Below, piece after piece: positions 22,698 through 29,969 of a stretch of 33,159 nucleotides of DNA. Made by a program: the position numbers and the translations under genes. The DNA lies in the NCBI GenBank assembly GCA_025936175.1, contig JAICTV010000030.1, positions 1 through 33,159 on the forward strand, read 5' to 3'. The stretch's first letter is position 1; every line of letters starts with the position of its first letter. The notes beneath the pieces were generated by a model. That model was not told the origin of the DNA, did no database searches, and saw nothing but the letters and a program-made list of their open reading frames with translations. This DNA comes from Phycisphaerae bacterium (lineage in GTDB: Bacteria; Planctomycetota; Phycisphaerae; Tepidisphaerales; Tepidisphaeraceae).

Positions 22698-22795
22698 CGC
22701 CGATTCATCCTCGCCTTCATCTTCTGTTGTGCGGCCAATTCGCGAGCCGACAACATTTTTCGCCCGCCCGCCCGGCGGTTACATTTGACGCCATT

Positions 22796-23326
22796 ATGCG
22801 GTACGGCCTGTCGCTTTTGGTGATGCTGGTCTGGGCTTTGTGGCTGGGCGGGTTGATGACGCTGTTCCTCAGCGTCACGCGCCTCTTCGCCAACGATCGC
22901 GCGATCGCGGTCGTCGCCGCCCCGCAGCTATTCAACGCCTTCGAGCGCTACCAGATCATCCTCGCCGCCGTCGCGCTGCTTTCCGCGGCCGTCTGGCGAC
23001 TGTCCGAGCCGCGCGAGCTGCTGACGATCCTCTTTTTTCTCTTCGCGCTTGCATCGGTCGGCTGCGTGATCTCGTCGGCGATGATCACGCCGAAGATGCA
23101 AGCGATCCGCCTCGCCGGCCACTCGTCCGGTCCACAGTTCCGCGCGTTGCACGGGCAGTCGATGGCGATCTACACCATCGACGCCGCCTTGCTCCTCATC
23201 GCCGGTTTCGTCCTCGCCGCCGTCATGGTTTCCCGGCCGCGCTCTTCGAGCACCGAAACAGTTCCAGCACCTGGTTCGGCGTCAGCACCTCCGGGCGGGC
23301 CTGCGGGTCCAGCGCCGTCGCTGTGA
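22796..23326 (+). CDS. DUF4149-like four-helix membrane protein
   Basis: This 176-residue integral membrane protein has about four hydrophobic helices: residues 3-25 (GLSLLVMLVWALWLGGLMTLF), 50-68, 76-95 and 125-148. The conserved ITPKMQAIR followed by a FRALHGQSM segment is typical of DUF4149/TMEM205-like proteins. The frame opens at 22727, but the hydrophobic start and a TACATT 10 nt upstream favour 22796. The last 30 residues are Pro/Ala/Ser-rich and overlap the convergent rsmA gene by about 100 bp, so the tail may be an accidental extension. The function of the family is unknown. Confidence 0.8.
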   Translation: MRYGLSLLVMLVWALWLGGLMTLFLSVTRLFANDRAIAVVAAPQLFNAFERYQIILAAVALLSAAVWRLSEPRELLTILFFLFALASVGCVISSAMITPKMQAIRLAGHSSGPQFRALHGQSMAIYTIDAALLLIAGFVLAAVMVSRPRSSSTETVPAPGSASAPPGGPAGPAPSL

Positions 23327-24080
23327 TCATCGCCGCGGCATCGAATCCCGCCTGCGCCAGCGCCTTGCGCAGCGTCTTTCGCCGGAACGAGAAGATCTGG
23401 TGTACGAACCGGCCCAACGCCGCGGCGTCCGCGCCGAGGCGATCCTCGCGCGTCATCCGAACCAGTGCCGATTCGATCTTCGGCGCGGGCCAGAACGCCT
23501 GCGGCGGCAATGTTCTCAGGAGCTCCACCCGCGCGAGGAGCTGCGCCATGACCGACAGCGGCCCGTACGCATCCGATCCCGCCGCCGCGCGGAGCCGTTC
23601 CGCCACTTCCTTCTGAACCGTGAACGCCAGCGCGCTCACCCCCGCGATGAGCAGCTCGATGATGAGCGGGGACGCGATGTTGTACGGGAGGTTCGCGACG
23701 AGTTTGATCGGACGCGCATCGCGCAGCGACACGGCTATCGATTGTGCGAGCTCTTCGTTCAGGGCGTGCTTCGATGAAAGCGCATCCCCTTCGATCAGCT
23801 TGAACCGCTGCTCGCTCGCAAACCGCTCCCGCAGCATCCGCGCGAGATCACGATCGATCTCGACCGCGACGACGTCCGCGCCGCGCGCGAGCAATTCTTC
23901 CGTCAGCGTTCCCGTCCCCGGACCCACCTCGATCACCACGTCCCCCGCCGCGATCGATCCCGCGTCCGCGACGATGCGCACCAGGTTCTGGTCGATCATG
24001 AAGTTCTGACCGAACCGGTGCCGCGGATGCATGCTGGCGGCGCTGAGGAAGGATTGGATCTGCTGCTTGCTCTGGGCCAT
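23223..24080 (-). CDS. rsmA: 16S rRNA dimethyladenosine transferase RsmA/KsgA
   Basis: This 285-residue enzyme dimethylates two adjacent adenines in helix 45 of 16S rRNA during small-subunit maturation. It shows HRFGQNFMID (21-30), the SAM motif EVGPGTG (51-57), the acidic VEIDRDLA (73-80), the catalytic NLPYN (130-134) and the C-terminal FRRKTLRKAL segment. The frame runs up to 24110, but MAQSKQQIQSFL at 24080 matches family starts. A TACACT lies 14 nt upstream of the ATG. The 3' end is convergent with, and overlaps, the DUF4149-like gene. Confidence 0.96.
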   Translation of the reverse strand: MAQSKQQIQSFLSAASMHPRHRFGQNFMIDQNLVRIVADAGSIAAGDVVIEVGPGTGTLTEELLARGADVVAVEIDRDLARMLRERFASEQRFKLIEGDALSSKHALNEELAQSIAVSLRDARPIKLVANLPYNIASPLIIELLIAGVSALAFTVQKEVAERLRAAAGSDAYGPLSVMAQLLARVELLRTLPPQAFWPAPKIESALVRMTREDRLGADAAALGRFVHQIFSFRRKTLRKALAQAGFDAAAMITATALDPQARPEVLTPNQVLELFRCSKSAAGKP

Positions 24081-24110
24081 CGGCGCGGGAGGCGAGTGTA
24101 CCGCGCACAT

Positions 24111-24140
24111 ACATAGCCCGCCGCAAGCGGCGGGCTATGT
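24111..24140. repeat. Perfect 30-bp palindrome (REP-like)
   Basis: Arms of 14 bp (ACATAGCCCGCCGC) flank a 2-nt AA loop with no mismatch. It shares its core with the element at 3450-3511. It lies just after the stop of the hydrolase-like gene and before the rsmA start, so it may also act as a 3' hairpin. No T-run follows on the minus strand. Confidence 0.7.
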
Positions 24141-24156
24141 GAGCTCCTTCCTCGTC

Positions 24157-25191
24157 CTAGTTCGCCGCCGACGCGACGCCGTCCACCACGTATTTCTGCA
24201 GGAACTTCTTCACGCCCTTGATCGAGCTCGGCTCCATGATCCGCTGCCGCGCATCGGTCATGAGCACGTGCCGCTGGCTGAGCTGCGCCGCGTAGTTGCT
24301 CATGTCCAGATCCCCGCAGTCCACGCCGTACATCACCTGGAACGTCCAGCGGAAAAGGTTCTTCAGCGGCGGATACCACTTGTGATCCGGCCCGACGCGC
24401 TCGGCGAATGCGGGATCAAAACTGCTCACCGGCTCGGACAGCACCATCGCGGGAATCGCCGGATCCTTGCTCGCCGCGATCAGGCAGGCGTTGGCGCCGG
24501 TGCCCACGCCGATCAGCGCGATCTTGTTCGGATCGACGAACGACCGCCGGCGGAGCATCTCGATCGCGGCTTTGACGTCGAGCGATTCGCGGATGCCGAA
24601 CGTCTGCGCCTCGCCCGTGAGCGTGGCCGAGCCGCGCAGGTTGATCACCAGGACGACGAACCCGGCATCGTGCAGCGGCTGGACGAGCGGCAGCATCTGC
24701 TCGCGCGACCCGGCAAAATCGTGTACCAGCACCACCGCCGGATAATGCTTGCCGACGATCAGCTCCTTTTCCTGCAGCACGCGCTTGGCATCGAGCACCG
24801 GCACGAGCCACCCTTCCATCCGCGCGCCGTCGTCGGCGAGGAAGTTGACCGGATCGTAATAGACGCCGAACGAAAGCGGATCGGCGCCCTGGCTCGATCG
24901 CCCGGGGTGCGTCGCCGCCAGGATGATCGCCGTGATGAACATCATCAACAGCACCGGCACGAACGCCAGGCGATAGGTGAAGCCGCGCACGAAACGGGTG
25001 AGCTGCGTCCCCTCCTCGTTGCGGAAGCTCGCGCGGCGCCCGCCGAACGGGTTGGCCAGCAGCAGCCGGCCGATCCACCTGGGGATCCGCCACAGGAACG
25101 CGAAGCGTCCCGCTGACTGCTTTTTCTTGCCCTTCGACGCGTCGGCGGAGGCGTCGTAGGTAAACGTCGGATTCATCACCGGGCGTTCCAT
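24157..25191 (-). CDS. Membrane-anchored alpha/beta-hydrolase-like protein lacking the catalytic Ser
   Basis: This 344-residue protein has a cytoplasmic basic N-terminus, one membrane helix at about 73-93 (LAFVPVLLMMFITAIILAA) and an alpha/beta-hydrolase-like domain from about 108. The fold is recognisable from YPAVVLVHDFAGSREQ (150-165), GFVVLVINLRGSA (177-189) and KIALIGVGTGANACL (223-237). The nucleophile elbow, normally GxSxG, reads GVGTG, with Gly230 where Ser belongs. No His follows the last strand (VLMTDARQRIM) where the catalytic His should be. It is therefore probably a non-catalytic binding or regulatory protein. The ATG at 25191 is preceded by a purine-rich site (GAGGGAAGAAG) and a hairpin at 25208-25225. 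Confidence 0.82.
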   Translation of the reverse strand: MERPVMNPTFTYDASADASKGKKKQSAGRFAFLWRIPRWIGRLLLANPFGGRRASFRNEEGTQLTRFVRGFTYRLAFVPVLLMMFITAIILAATHPGRSSQGADPLSFGVYYDPVNFLADDGARMEGWLVPVLDAKRVLQEKELIVGKHYPAVVLVHDFAGSREQMLPLVQPLHDAGFVVLVINLRGSATLTGEAQTFGIRESLDVKAAIEMLRRRSFVDPNKIALIGVGTGANACLIAASKDPAIPAMVLSEPVSSFDPAFAERVGPDHKWYPPLKNLFRWTFQVMYGVDCGDLDMSNYAAQLSQRHVLMTDARQRIMEPSSIKGVKKFLQKYVVDGVASAAN

Positions 25192-25207
25192 ACTTCTTCC
25201 CTCGTCA

Positions 25208-25225
25208 AAGCCCGCTGGCGGGCTT
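25208..25225. repeat. Short perfect hairpin in the 5' region of the hydrolase-like gene
   Basis: AAGCCCGC-TG-GCGGGCTT is an 8-bp perfect stem with a 2-nt loop. It lies 17 nt upstream of the ATG at 25191, next to the ribosome site. It could affect translation or be a small member of the AGCCCGC palindrome group. Confidence 0.5.
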
Positions 25226-25437
25226 AGTCGGTGATCTACGATATCTTTCCCGCCCGCGCCGAATCGCTTGACCAATTTTCCTCCGCGGCGTAATTTGCCG
25301 GCCTTGACGACGCGGATTATCCGCACCGTCTGATAACTCCGCCGCCGCGAAGGATCGCGACCGTCGCGAGTTATCGAACCTTTCACGGGCAAAAGGGCGT
25401 ACGACATCGGGGGTATCTCCAGGAAGCGAGGTCAAGG

Positions 25438-26391
25438 ATGGCCAAGCGAAAGAGCGCGGCGGCACTTTTCGAAGTCATTCACGCCGACAAACGATTCAGC
25501 TCCAGACATGAAGGCAGCGGCGGCGGCTGGTCGTTCCGCGCGCCGGCGATCTTCTCGTCGTGGCTCAGCCGCCGGCGTCAAGCGGCGAGCGCGACGAGTG
25601 ACGTCATCAGCGCGCCGTCGCGGCCGTCGCGCTGGTGGAGCCTCATCCCGTCGATGCCGCGCATCGGCTTCGATCCCGACCGGCAGGTCATCCAGTTCCA
25701 GCTCAGCTACACCTCCGCCGGCGTGGCCGTCTTCGGACTCGTGATCGCGCTAGCGCTGGCCTACGTCGTCGGCAAACAGAACGGCCATCGCCCCGGCCCG
25801 GCGCTGGCCGAGCAGACCAGCGAAGAGCTTCGCAACGGTCCGGTGCAAGCGGACGTGCTCAATGTCGCGACGCCGGATGTCGCAATGGCGACGGCCCCGC
25901 TGCCGGCGGATCACGCGACCTCGCCCGCGGGCGCCGCCCCGACGCAGGCGAAGACCAGCGGCTCCGCATCCGCCGTCGCCTCCGCCGCCAATCAAGGAGC
26001 GCGCACCGCCGGCGCCGCGCAGACCATCGTCGATCCCCGCCCCAGCGCCACCGGCGTCAGCACCGACTCCCATCGCACCGCCGGCCTGCAATACGTCGTC
26101 ATGCAGAGCTACCCCCCGGAAGAAAAGCAGATGGCCGAGGACGCGGTGAAGCTGCTCAACACCAGCGGCATCCTCTGCACCATCGAGCAGATCCCCTACG
26201 CGCCGCGCTGGTACAGCATCGTGGGCATCACCGGCTTCACGCGCACGAAGGACTCGCCCGAGTACGACCGCTATCTCGCCGCCGTCCAGAAGGCCAGCGA
26301 GAACTTCGCCAGGGGCTCCAAGTTCAAGCGCTTCGAGCCCAAGCCCTACCGCTGGAAGGACGCCAAGTCCGCCGCCGCCAAGGCGGAATGA
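25438..26391 (+). CDS. Single-span membrane protein with SPOR-like C-terminal domain
   Basis: This 317-residue protein has a basic N-terminal cytoplasmic part (MAKRKSAAALFEVI), one membrane helix at about 91-112 (YTSAGVAVFGLVIALALAYVVG), an Ala/Pro/Thr-rich linker (115-212) and a compact C-terminal domain (215-317). The last starts LQYVVMQSYP and contains AVKLLNTSGILCTIEQIP and WYSIVGITGF, a pattern like SPOR-type peptidoglycan-binding domains. This suggests an envelope or division-associated protein, but the match is by pattern only. It is transcribed divergently from the hydrolase-like gene across about 245 bp. The purine-rich GAGGTCAAGG lies directly before the ATG. Confidence 0.75.
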   Translation: MAKRKSAAALFEVIHADKRFSSRHEGSGGGWSFRAPAIFSSWLSRRRQAASATSDVISAPSRPSRWWSLIPSMPRIGFDPDRQVIQFQLSYTSAGVAVFGLVIALALAYVVGKQNGHRPGPALAEQTSEELRNGPVQADVLNVATPDVAMATAPLPADHATSPAGAAPTQAKTSGSASAVASAANQGARTAGAAQTIVDPRPSATGVSTDSHRTAGLQYVVMQSYPPEEKQMAEDAVKLLNTSGILCTIEQIPYAPRWYSIVGITGFTRTKDSPEYDRYLAAVQKASENFARGSKFKRFEPKPYRWKDAKSAAAKAE

Positions 26392-26907
26392 CATCACGCG
26401 CCTCGGCGGTGGCCAAATTGCAGTGACGTGATCACATTCCTGCAACGCGGAAATCGAAAATCCGAGAACTCGAATCGCGGATTTTCATCCGAATTCGCGC
26501 TCCGTCGGCGCGCGTTGCAGTTCCGCGCTCACATTCGTGCAATCGCCTGGGACCATGGAGAGCACGCTCTTTGACAAGTGAATCCGGTGGCGGTCCAAAG
26601 TCCGACGGTGCCCAATCGTGCCGCGGTCGCGCATCGGAAAAATGCCGAACAAAGCCAATGGCACATTCGAGCGCGCGCTGCAAAACGAAGCCAATCGAAG
26701 CCAACGAAAAACCGCGTTTGCAGATCAGAAACGCGGTCTTCGGGGCTTTCGTCCGAAGCGCGGTGTGCAAAACGAACCCATTGCAGCCGGCGGAAAAGTG
26801 ATGGAAGGCAGGCAAAGCCGATCCAATGGCACGTTCGAGCGCGTGCCCCGGAGGCGAGCAGACGCTCTCGTGTTGGCGCGCAAGAACGTCTGGGATGCGC
26901 GTCGCGC
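26392..26907. other. Gene-free repeat-bearing intergenic region
   Basis: No credible gene is seen here; the open frames are short and mutually overlapping. Just after the SPOR-like gene there is a 9-bp inverted repeat GAAAATCCG/CGGATTTTC (26456-26486) without a following T-run. The dispersed repeat at 26641-26845 fills much of the rest. Beyond it lies the lipoprotein terminator. Confidence 0.6.
26641..26845. repeat. Degenerate CAAAACGAAGCCAATGG-type repeat cluster
   Basis: Variants of one short unit recur: ACAAAGCCAATGGCACATTC (near 26650), CAAAACGAAGCCAATCGAAG (near 26681), CAAAACGAACCCATTGCAGC (near 26767) and GATCCAATGGCACGTTCGAG (near 26820). The block CCAATGGCAC(A/G)TTCGAGCGCG appears as a direct repeat at the two ends. 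One frame reads as repeated CKTKPI/CKTNPL. Similar peptide strings recur among annotated planctomycete hypotheticals, as recalled, so this is probably a dispersed non-coding repeat. Confidence 0.5.
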
Positions 26908-26943
26908 AAGAAAGAAGCGACGAGCCGGCAGGCCCGTCGCTTC
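26908..26943 (-). terminator. Intrinsic terminator of the lipoprotein gene
   Basis: On the minus strand a 9-bp stem GAAGCGACG/CGTCGCTTC (26943-26935 and 26922-26914) with a 12-nt loop is followed by TTTCTT. It lies about 36 bp after the lipoprotein stop codon. Confidence 0.7.
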
Positions 26944-26979
26944 CTTTGCGATCGTCGTGCAGTTAAGCAGCCCCTTCGG

Positions 26980-27501
26980 TTACTGCGATCCCGCGCTGGT
27001 GTTCGCCTGCGAGTTGTCGCTGTCGCCATCGCTCGAGGCGTTGGCGTCGCTCGCGGCGCGGATCAGCGTTACGCCGGTCAGGTCCTTCGTGGCGCTCTCG
27101 TCGCCCATCTCCGGCGAGCGCACGATCGTCAGCGAATCGGCGCTGTTGATCTTCCAGCACAGCGGCCGCAGCTTCTCGTCGCGCGTGAGGATCAGCAGGT
27201 ACTTGCCCTGCACGAGGTAGTCGCCGTTGAGCGTCGCATCGCTCGACTTGATGGTGACGTGCGTGTCATCGGTGGCGGTGAGGGTCGCCTGCTGCATGCC
27301 CTGGCGCGGCATGGCGAGCTGCCAGCTTCCGGCGAGTTGATCGGTCGCCACCGCCGGCGCGGGCGTGGCGCAGGCCATCGCGGTTCCGCAGGCGGCGTCG
27401 GATCTGGCCGACGCCATCGTCGTCGCGTGGTTCTTGTTGTTGTGCGAGCAGCCGGCCATTGCGGCGATCGCCAAGCCGAGGACAAGTTTTTGACGGAGCA
27501 T
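26980..27501 (-). CDS. Small lipoprotein of unknown function
   Basis: This 173-residue protein has a lipoprotein signal (MLRQKLVLGLAIAAMAGC, lipid Cys18). The mature part has a low-complexity region, then a beta-rich core (QLAGSWQLAMPRQGMQQATL, TIKSSDATLNGDYLVQGKY and LTIVRSPEMG) that looks like a small lipocalin- or META-like barrel, and a Ser/Asp/Asn-rich tail. The start is supported by an AAAGGAA ribosome site. It is a single gene with its own intrinsic terminator. The 257-bp region upstream holds a 14-bp palindrome at 27593-27606 but no gene. Confidence 0.82.
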   Translation of the reverse strand: MLRQKLVLGLAIAAMAGCSHNNKNHATTMASARSDAACGTAMACATPAPAVATDQLAGSWQLAMPRQGMQQATLTATDDTHVTIKSSDATLNGDYLVQGKYLLILTRDEKLRPLCWKINSADSLTIVRSPEMGDESATKDLTGVTLIRAASDANASSDGDSDNSQANTSAGSQ

Positions 27502-27758
27502 GAGAAGTTCCTTTCGTTAGTTATGCAGGCACGCGTTGTATCGACACGGACGGCCCAACTCTTGCACCGTTTTCGATGAATCGGGTTATCGGACGTGCGC
27601 GCACGTGAGCGCGTTCACACGTCGGAGGGATTTCGATGCGCAGACAAACGCATGCGCTCGGACATTTGGCCGCGGAGATCGCCCTGTGCTCGTGCACGGC
27701 GATCAGCGCAGCTCGTGCGCCGCTGTTGCCGCCGTCTCGATCAGTGCGCTCCCGCGGC

Positions 27759-28700
27759 TCACTCGGGCAGTCGCACCTTCGGGAGCACGCGTTCGATCTC
27801 GCTGCGGAAGCCCTCGTACTGCGCGGGAAGCTTGAGCGTCCTCCCCAGGCGATCCGCCGGCTCATCGACCGCGAAGCCGGGGTTGTCGGTGGCGATCTCG
27901 AACAGCACGCCGCCCGGCTCGCGGTAGTAAATCGAATGGAAGTAATTGCGATCCATCACCGGCGAGACGTTCAGCCCCGCGCGCACGATTCGTTCCCGCC
28001 ACGCGGCTTGTTGCGGATCATCACTCGTGCGGAAGGCGACGTGATGCACGACGCCCGCGCCCATCTGGCCGTGACGGGCGTCGGGGACGCAGAGCAGGTC
28101 GACAACGGAAGCGAATCCGTTGCCCGCGCCGGCGCGATAGCGGAAGCGATTGCCCTCGCTGCCCGCGGCGGTAAAACCCATCAGCTCCGTCAGCGCCTTC
28201 GCCGTGCTCTCGTACCCTTCCTCGCTGAGGATGACGCTGTGGAAGCCGCGAATCGCGTGCTCGGCGGGAACGGGCCCGCGCGTCCTCGCCTCGCCGCCAG
28301 GTTCGGCCGTCGCGACGACCTCCAGCGCGATGCCGTCCGGATCGCTGAAGCGGATCGCGCGCTCGCCGAGACGATCGGCCGAAGTGACCTCATGCGATTT
28401 GAGCCGCGACGACCAGTAGTCGAGCGAGTTCGCGGGCACGGCGAAGGCGATCGCCGTCACCTGCGGCGGGCCCACTCGACTTCGCGGCGCGCCCGGCCAC
28501 GCGAAGAAGGTCATGATCGTCCCCGGCCGGCCCAGCTCATCGCCGTAGTAGAGGTGATAGCTTCCGGGATCGTCGAAGTTGACGGTCAACTTCACCAGCC
28601 GCAGACCCAGCACGCCGCAGTAGAAGTCGATGTTCTTCTGCGCGTCGGCGGTGATGGCGGTGACGTGATGGATGCCGGGGAGGATGGGCGCGGGCGTCAT
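27759..28700 (-). CDS. VOC-superfamily ring-cleaving dioxygenase (MhqO-like)
   Basis: This 313-residue protein has two vicinal-oxygen-chelate halves. The first begins LPGIHHVTAITADAQKNIDFYCGVLGLRLV with a ligand-type His at the start, and the second begins IRGFHSVILSEEGYESTAKAL. The later GVVHHVAFRT and GVLFEIATDNPGF supply the other ligand positions. The pattern fits the MhqO/LinE-like glyoxalase dioxygenases that act on hydroquinone-type substrates. It starts 3 bp after the stop of a MhqD-like esterase gene, so the two are one operon. In Bacillus the same two families are co-induced by quinones. Function here is inferred from that pairing. Confidence 0.88.
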   Translation of the reverse strand: MTPAPILPGIHHVTAITADAQKNIDFYCGVLGLRLVKLTVNFDDPGSYHLYYGDELGRPGTIMTFFAWPGAPRSRVGPPQVTAIAFAVPANSLDYWSSRLKSHEVTSADRLGERAIRFSDPDGIALEVVATAEPGGEARTRGPVPAEHAIRGFHSVILSEEGYESTAKALTELMGFTAAGSEGNRFRYRAGAGNGFASVVDLLCVPDARHGQMGAGVVHHVAFRTSDDPQQAAWRERIVRAGLNVSPVMDRNYFHSIYYREPGGVLFEIATDNPGFAVDEPADRLGRTLKLPAQYEGFRSEIERVLPKVRLPE

Positions 28701-28703
28701 GCT

Positions 28704-29378
28704 TTAGTCCTGTTTACGATTCGCGCCGACGACGATGCGCTCGAGGAGCGATTTGGCGGCGGCGAATTCTTCGGCGTTGATCGTGTGTCCCATGCCGACA
28801 TAGCGGCGGAGATCGACTTTCGCTTTCATCGACTCGAAGACGGCGGCCGTCTCCTGCACCCGCGCGAACGGGACGTGCGGATCGGGATCGCTGGTGCCGA
28901 GGAAGATCGGCGTGCCGTCGAGCGCGCCGGCGTAGTCGCGCGGCGTGCCGGGCGGTCCGATCAATCCACCGGTAAAGGCGATGACCGCGCCGTAGCGGCG
29001 CGGATGACGCCCGACGAACTCGCAGGTGAGACACGCGCCTTGCGAGAAGCCGAGCAGCGCGATCGATTCGCTGCGCACGCCGCGGTTCATCAGATCCGCG
29101 ACGATCGTGTCCACGCGATGCAACGCCGACCTGAGAAACGGCTCGTTCGCGTCGATCGGCGCGAGGAACGATTGCGGATACCACGTATGCCCCGCCGCCT
29201 GCGGCGCGATCGCCGCGATCGTCGGAAGATTCAGTTCGTTGCAGAGGGACAACATGCTCTCGGCGTCCGCGCCGCGGCCGTGGAGCAAGACGAGCGTCGC
29301 ATCCGCCCGCTCGGGCGGCGGCCCGGCGGTTTTGACGGGCTGGTTGCCGTGTGGATCGGACGCGCCGGCGGACGACAT
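28704..29378 (-). CDS. Phospholipase/carboxylesterase-type alpha/beta-hydrolase (MhqD-like)
   Basis: This 224-residue serine hydrolase has an oxyanion-hole region LLHGRGADAE (31-40), a nucleophile elbow GFSQG (110-114, Ser112), an acid Asp166 in DPDPHVP and a His198 in GMGHTI. It belongs to the YpfH/MhqD carboxylesterase group. The downstream neighbour is an MhqO-like dioxygenase, the pairing seen in methylhydroquinone-resistance loci. TATCAT ends exactly 6 nt before the ATG, suggesting a leaderless transcript of its own despite three co-directional genes upstream. Confidence 0.9.
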   Translation of the reverse strand: MSSAGASDPHGNQPVKTAGPPPERADATLVLLHGRGADAESMLSLCNELNLPTIAAIAPQAAGHTWYPQSFLAPIDANEPFLRSALHRVDTIVADLMNRGVRSESIALLGFSQGACLTCEFVGRHPRRYGAVIAFTGGLIGPPGTPRDYAGALDGTPIFLGTSDPDPHVPFARVQETAAVFESMKAKVDLRRYVGMGHTINAEEFAAAKSLLERIVVGANRKQD

Positions 29379-29384
29379 GGAGCG

Positions 29385-29390
29385 ATGATA
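29385..29390 (-). promoter_or_regulatory. TATCAT -10 element 6 nt before the MhqD-like start
   Basis: On the minus strand TATCAT is followed by CGCTCC and then the ATG. This is the same geometry as at 5423, 8223 and 12717. Confidence 0.4.
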
Positions 29391-29411
29391 GGCCGCGCGA
29401 GCAAGATCCGG

Positions 29412-29969
29412 CTAGGTGCTCCGCATCCATTCCGGACGGTTGCTCGTGTATCTCCACCAACCGTCGAAATCTACGCGAATCTCGATGTGGAAATCGCTCC
29501 CGCCGTCATAAAAGTAAAACTTCTGGTTTCGCAGCAGGCGCGGAAGCGCCTGATGATTCACGAACTCGTCCTGCGTCGCCGGAAACGCATTGCTCGCACT
29601 CGATGCGCGGACGGCGGCGATGCGGCTTTCGACGAATCGCTTCGCCTCCTCCTGATCGCGGCTGTAGAGATAACTTCCGTAACGAACGACGCCGATGAGG
29701 CCAAAGAAGCTGGCCGCCACGATGACACGAATGAGCAGCGACATCCGAGTCGCTCGCTTGTTGAGCGGCCAAACCATGACCGCGAGGAGCGACACGCCAC
29801 CGCCGAGTATCGCGAACATCGCGAGAAGAAATCCGTCCATCCCCGAGCCGCGCTGCCTCGTTCCGAAGACGGTGTACGCGGAAAACGCGGCGACCACAGC
29901 GAGCCAGATCAACAACCCGGCGACTGCGGCGCGATTTCCCTTTGCGGTCGGCACGGCAATACCAATCAT
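29412..29969 (-). CDS. Membrane protein of unknown function
   Basis: This 185-residue protein has three predicted membrane helices, at about residues 14-33 (AVAGLLIWLAVVAAFSAYTV), 45-67 and 78-97, followed by a soluble C-terminal half with QDEEFVNHQ-like and NQKFYFYDGGSDFHIEIRVD segments. I do not recognise the family. Its start codon immediately follows the stop of the pseudouridine synthase gene (TAG then ATG), so it is probably translated from the same mRNA. The coding frame is consistent, but the protein may be restricted to close relatives. Confidence 0.68.
   Translation of the reverse strand: MIGIAVPTAKGNRAAVAGLLIWLAVVAAFSAYTVFGTRQRGSGMDGFLLAMFAILGGGVSLLAVMVWPLNKRATRMSLLIRVIVAASFFGLIGVVRYGSYLYSRDQEEAKRFVESRIAAVRASSASNAFPATQDEFVNHQALPRLLRNQKFYFYDGGSDFHIEIRVDFDGWWRYTSNRPEWMRST

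Noticed and set aside
25192-25407. N-terminal extension of the hydrolase-like protein
   Set aside because: It contains the 25208-25225 hairpin and shows no conserved sequence. The ATG at 25191 has a ribosome site.
26456-26486. Inverted repeat GAAAATCCG/CGGATTTTC after the SPOR-like gene
   Set aside because: It was considered as a terminator, but no T-run follows and the loop is 13 nt. It is noted only within the intergenic entry.
27593-27606. Perfect 14-bp palindrome ACGTGCGCGCACGT upstream of the lipoprotein gene
   Set aside because: It could be an operator, but it lies about 90 bp from the start, no promoter can be placed beside it, and short GC palindromes are common here.
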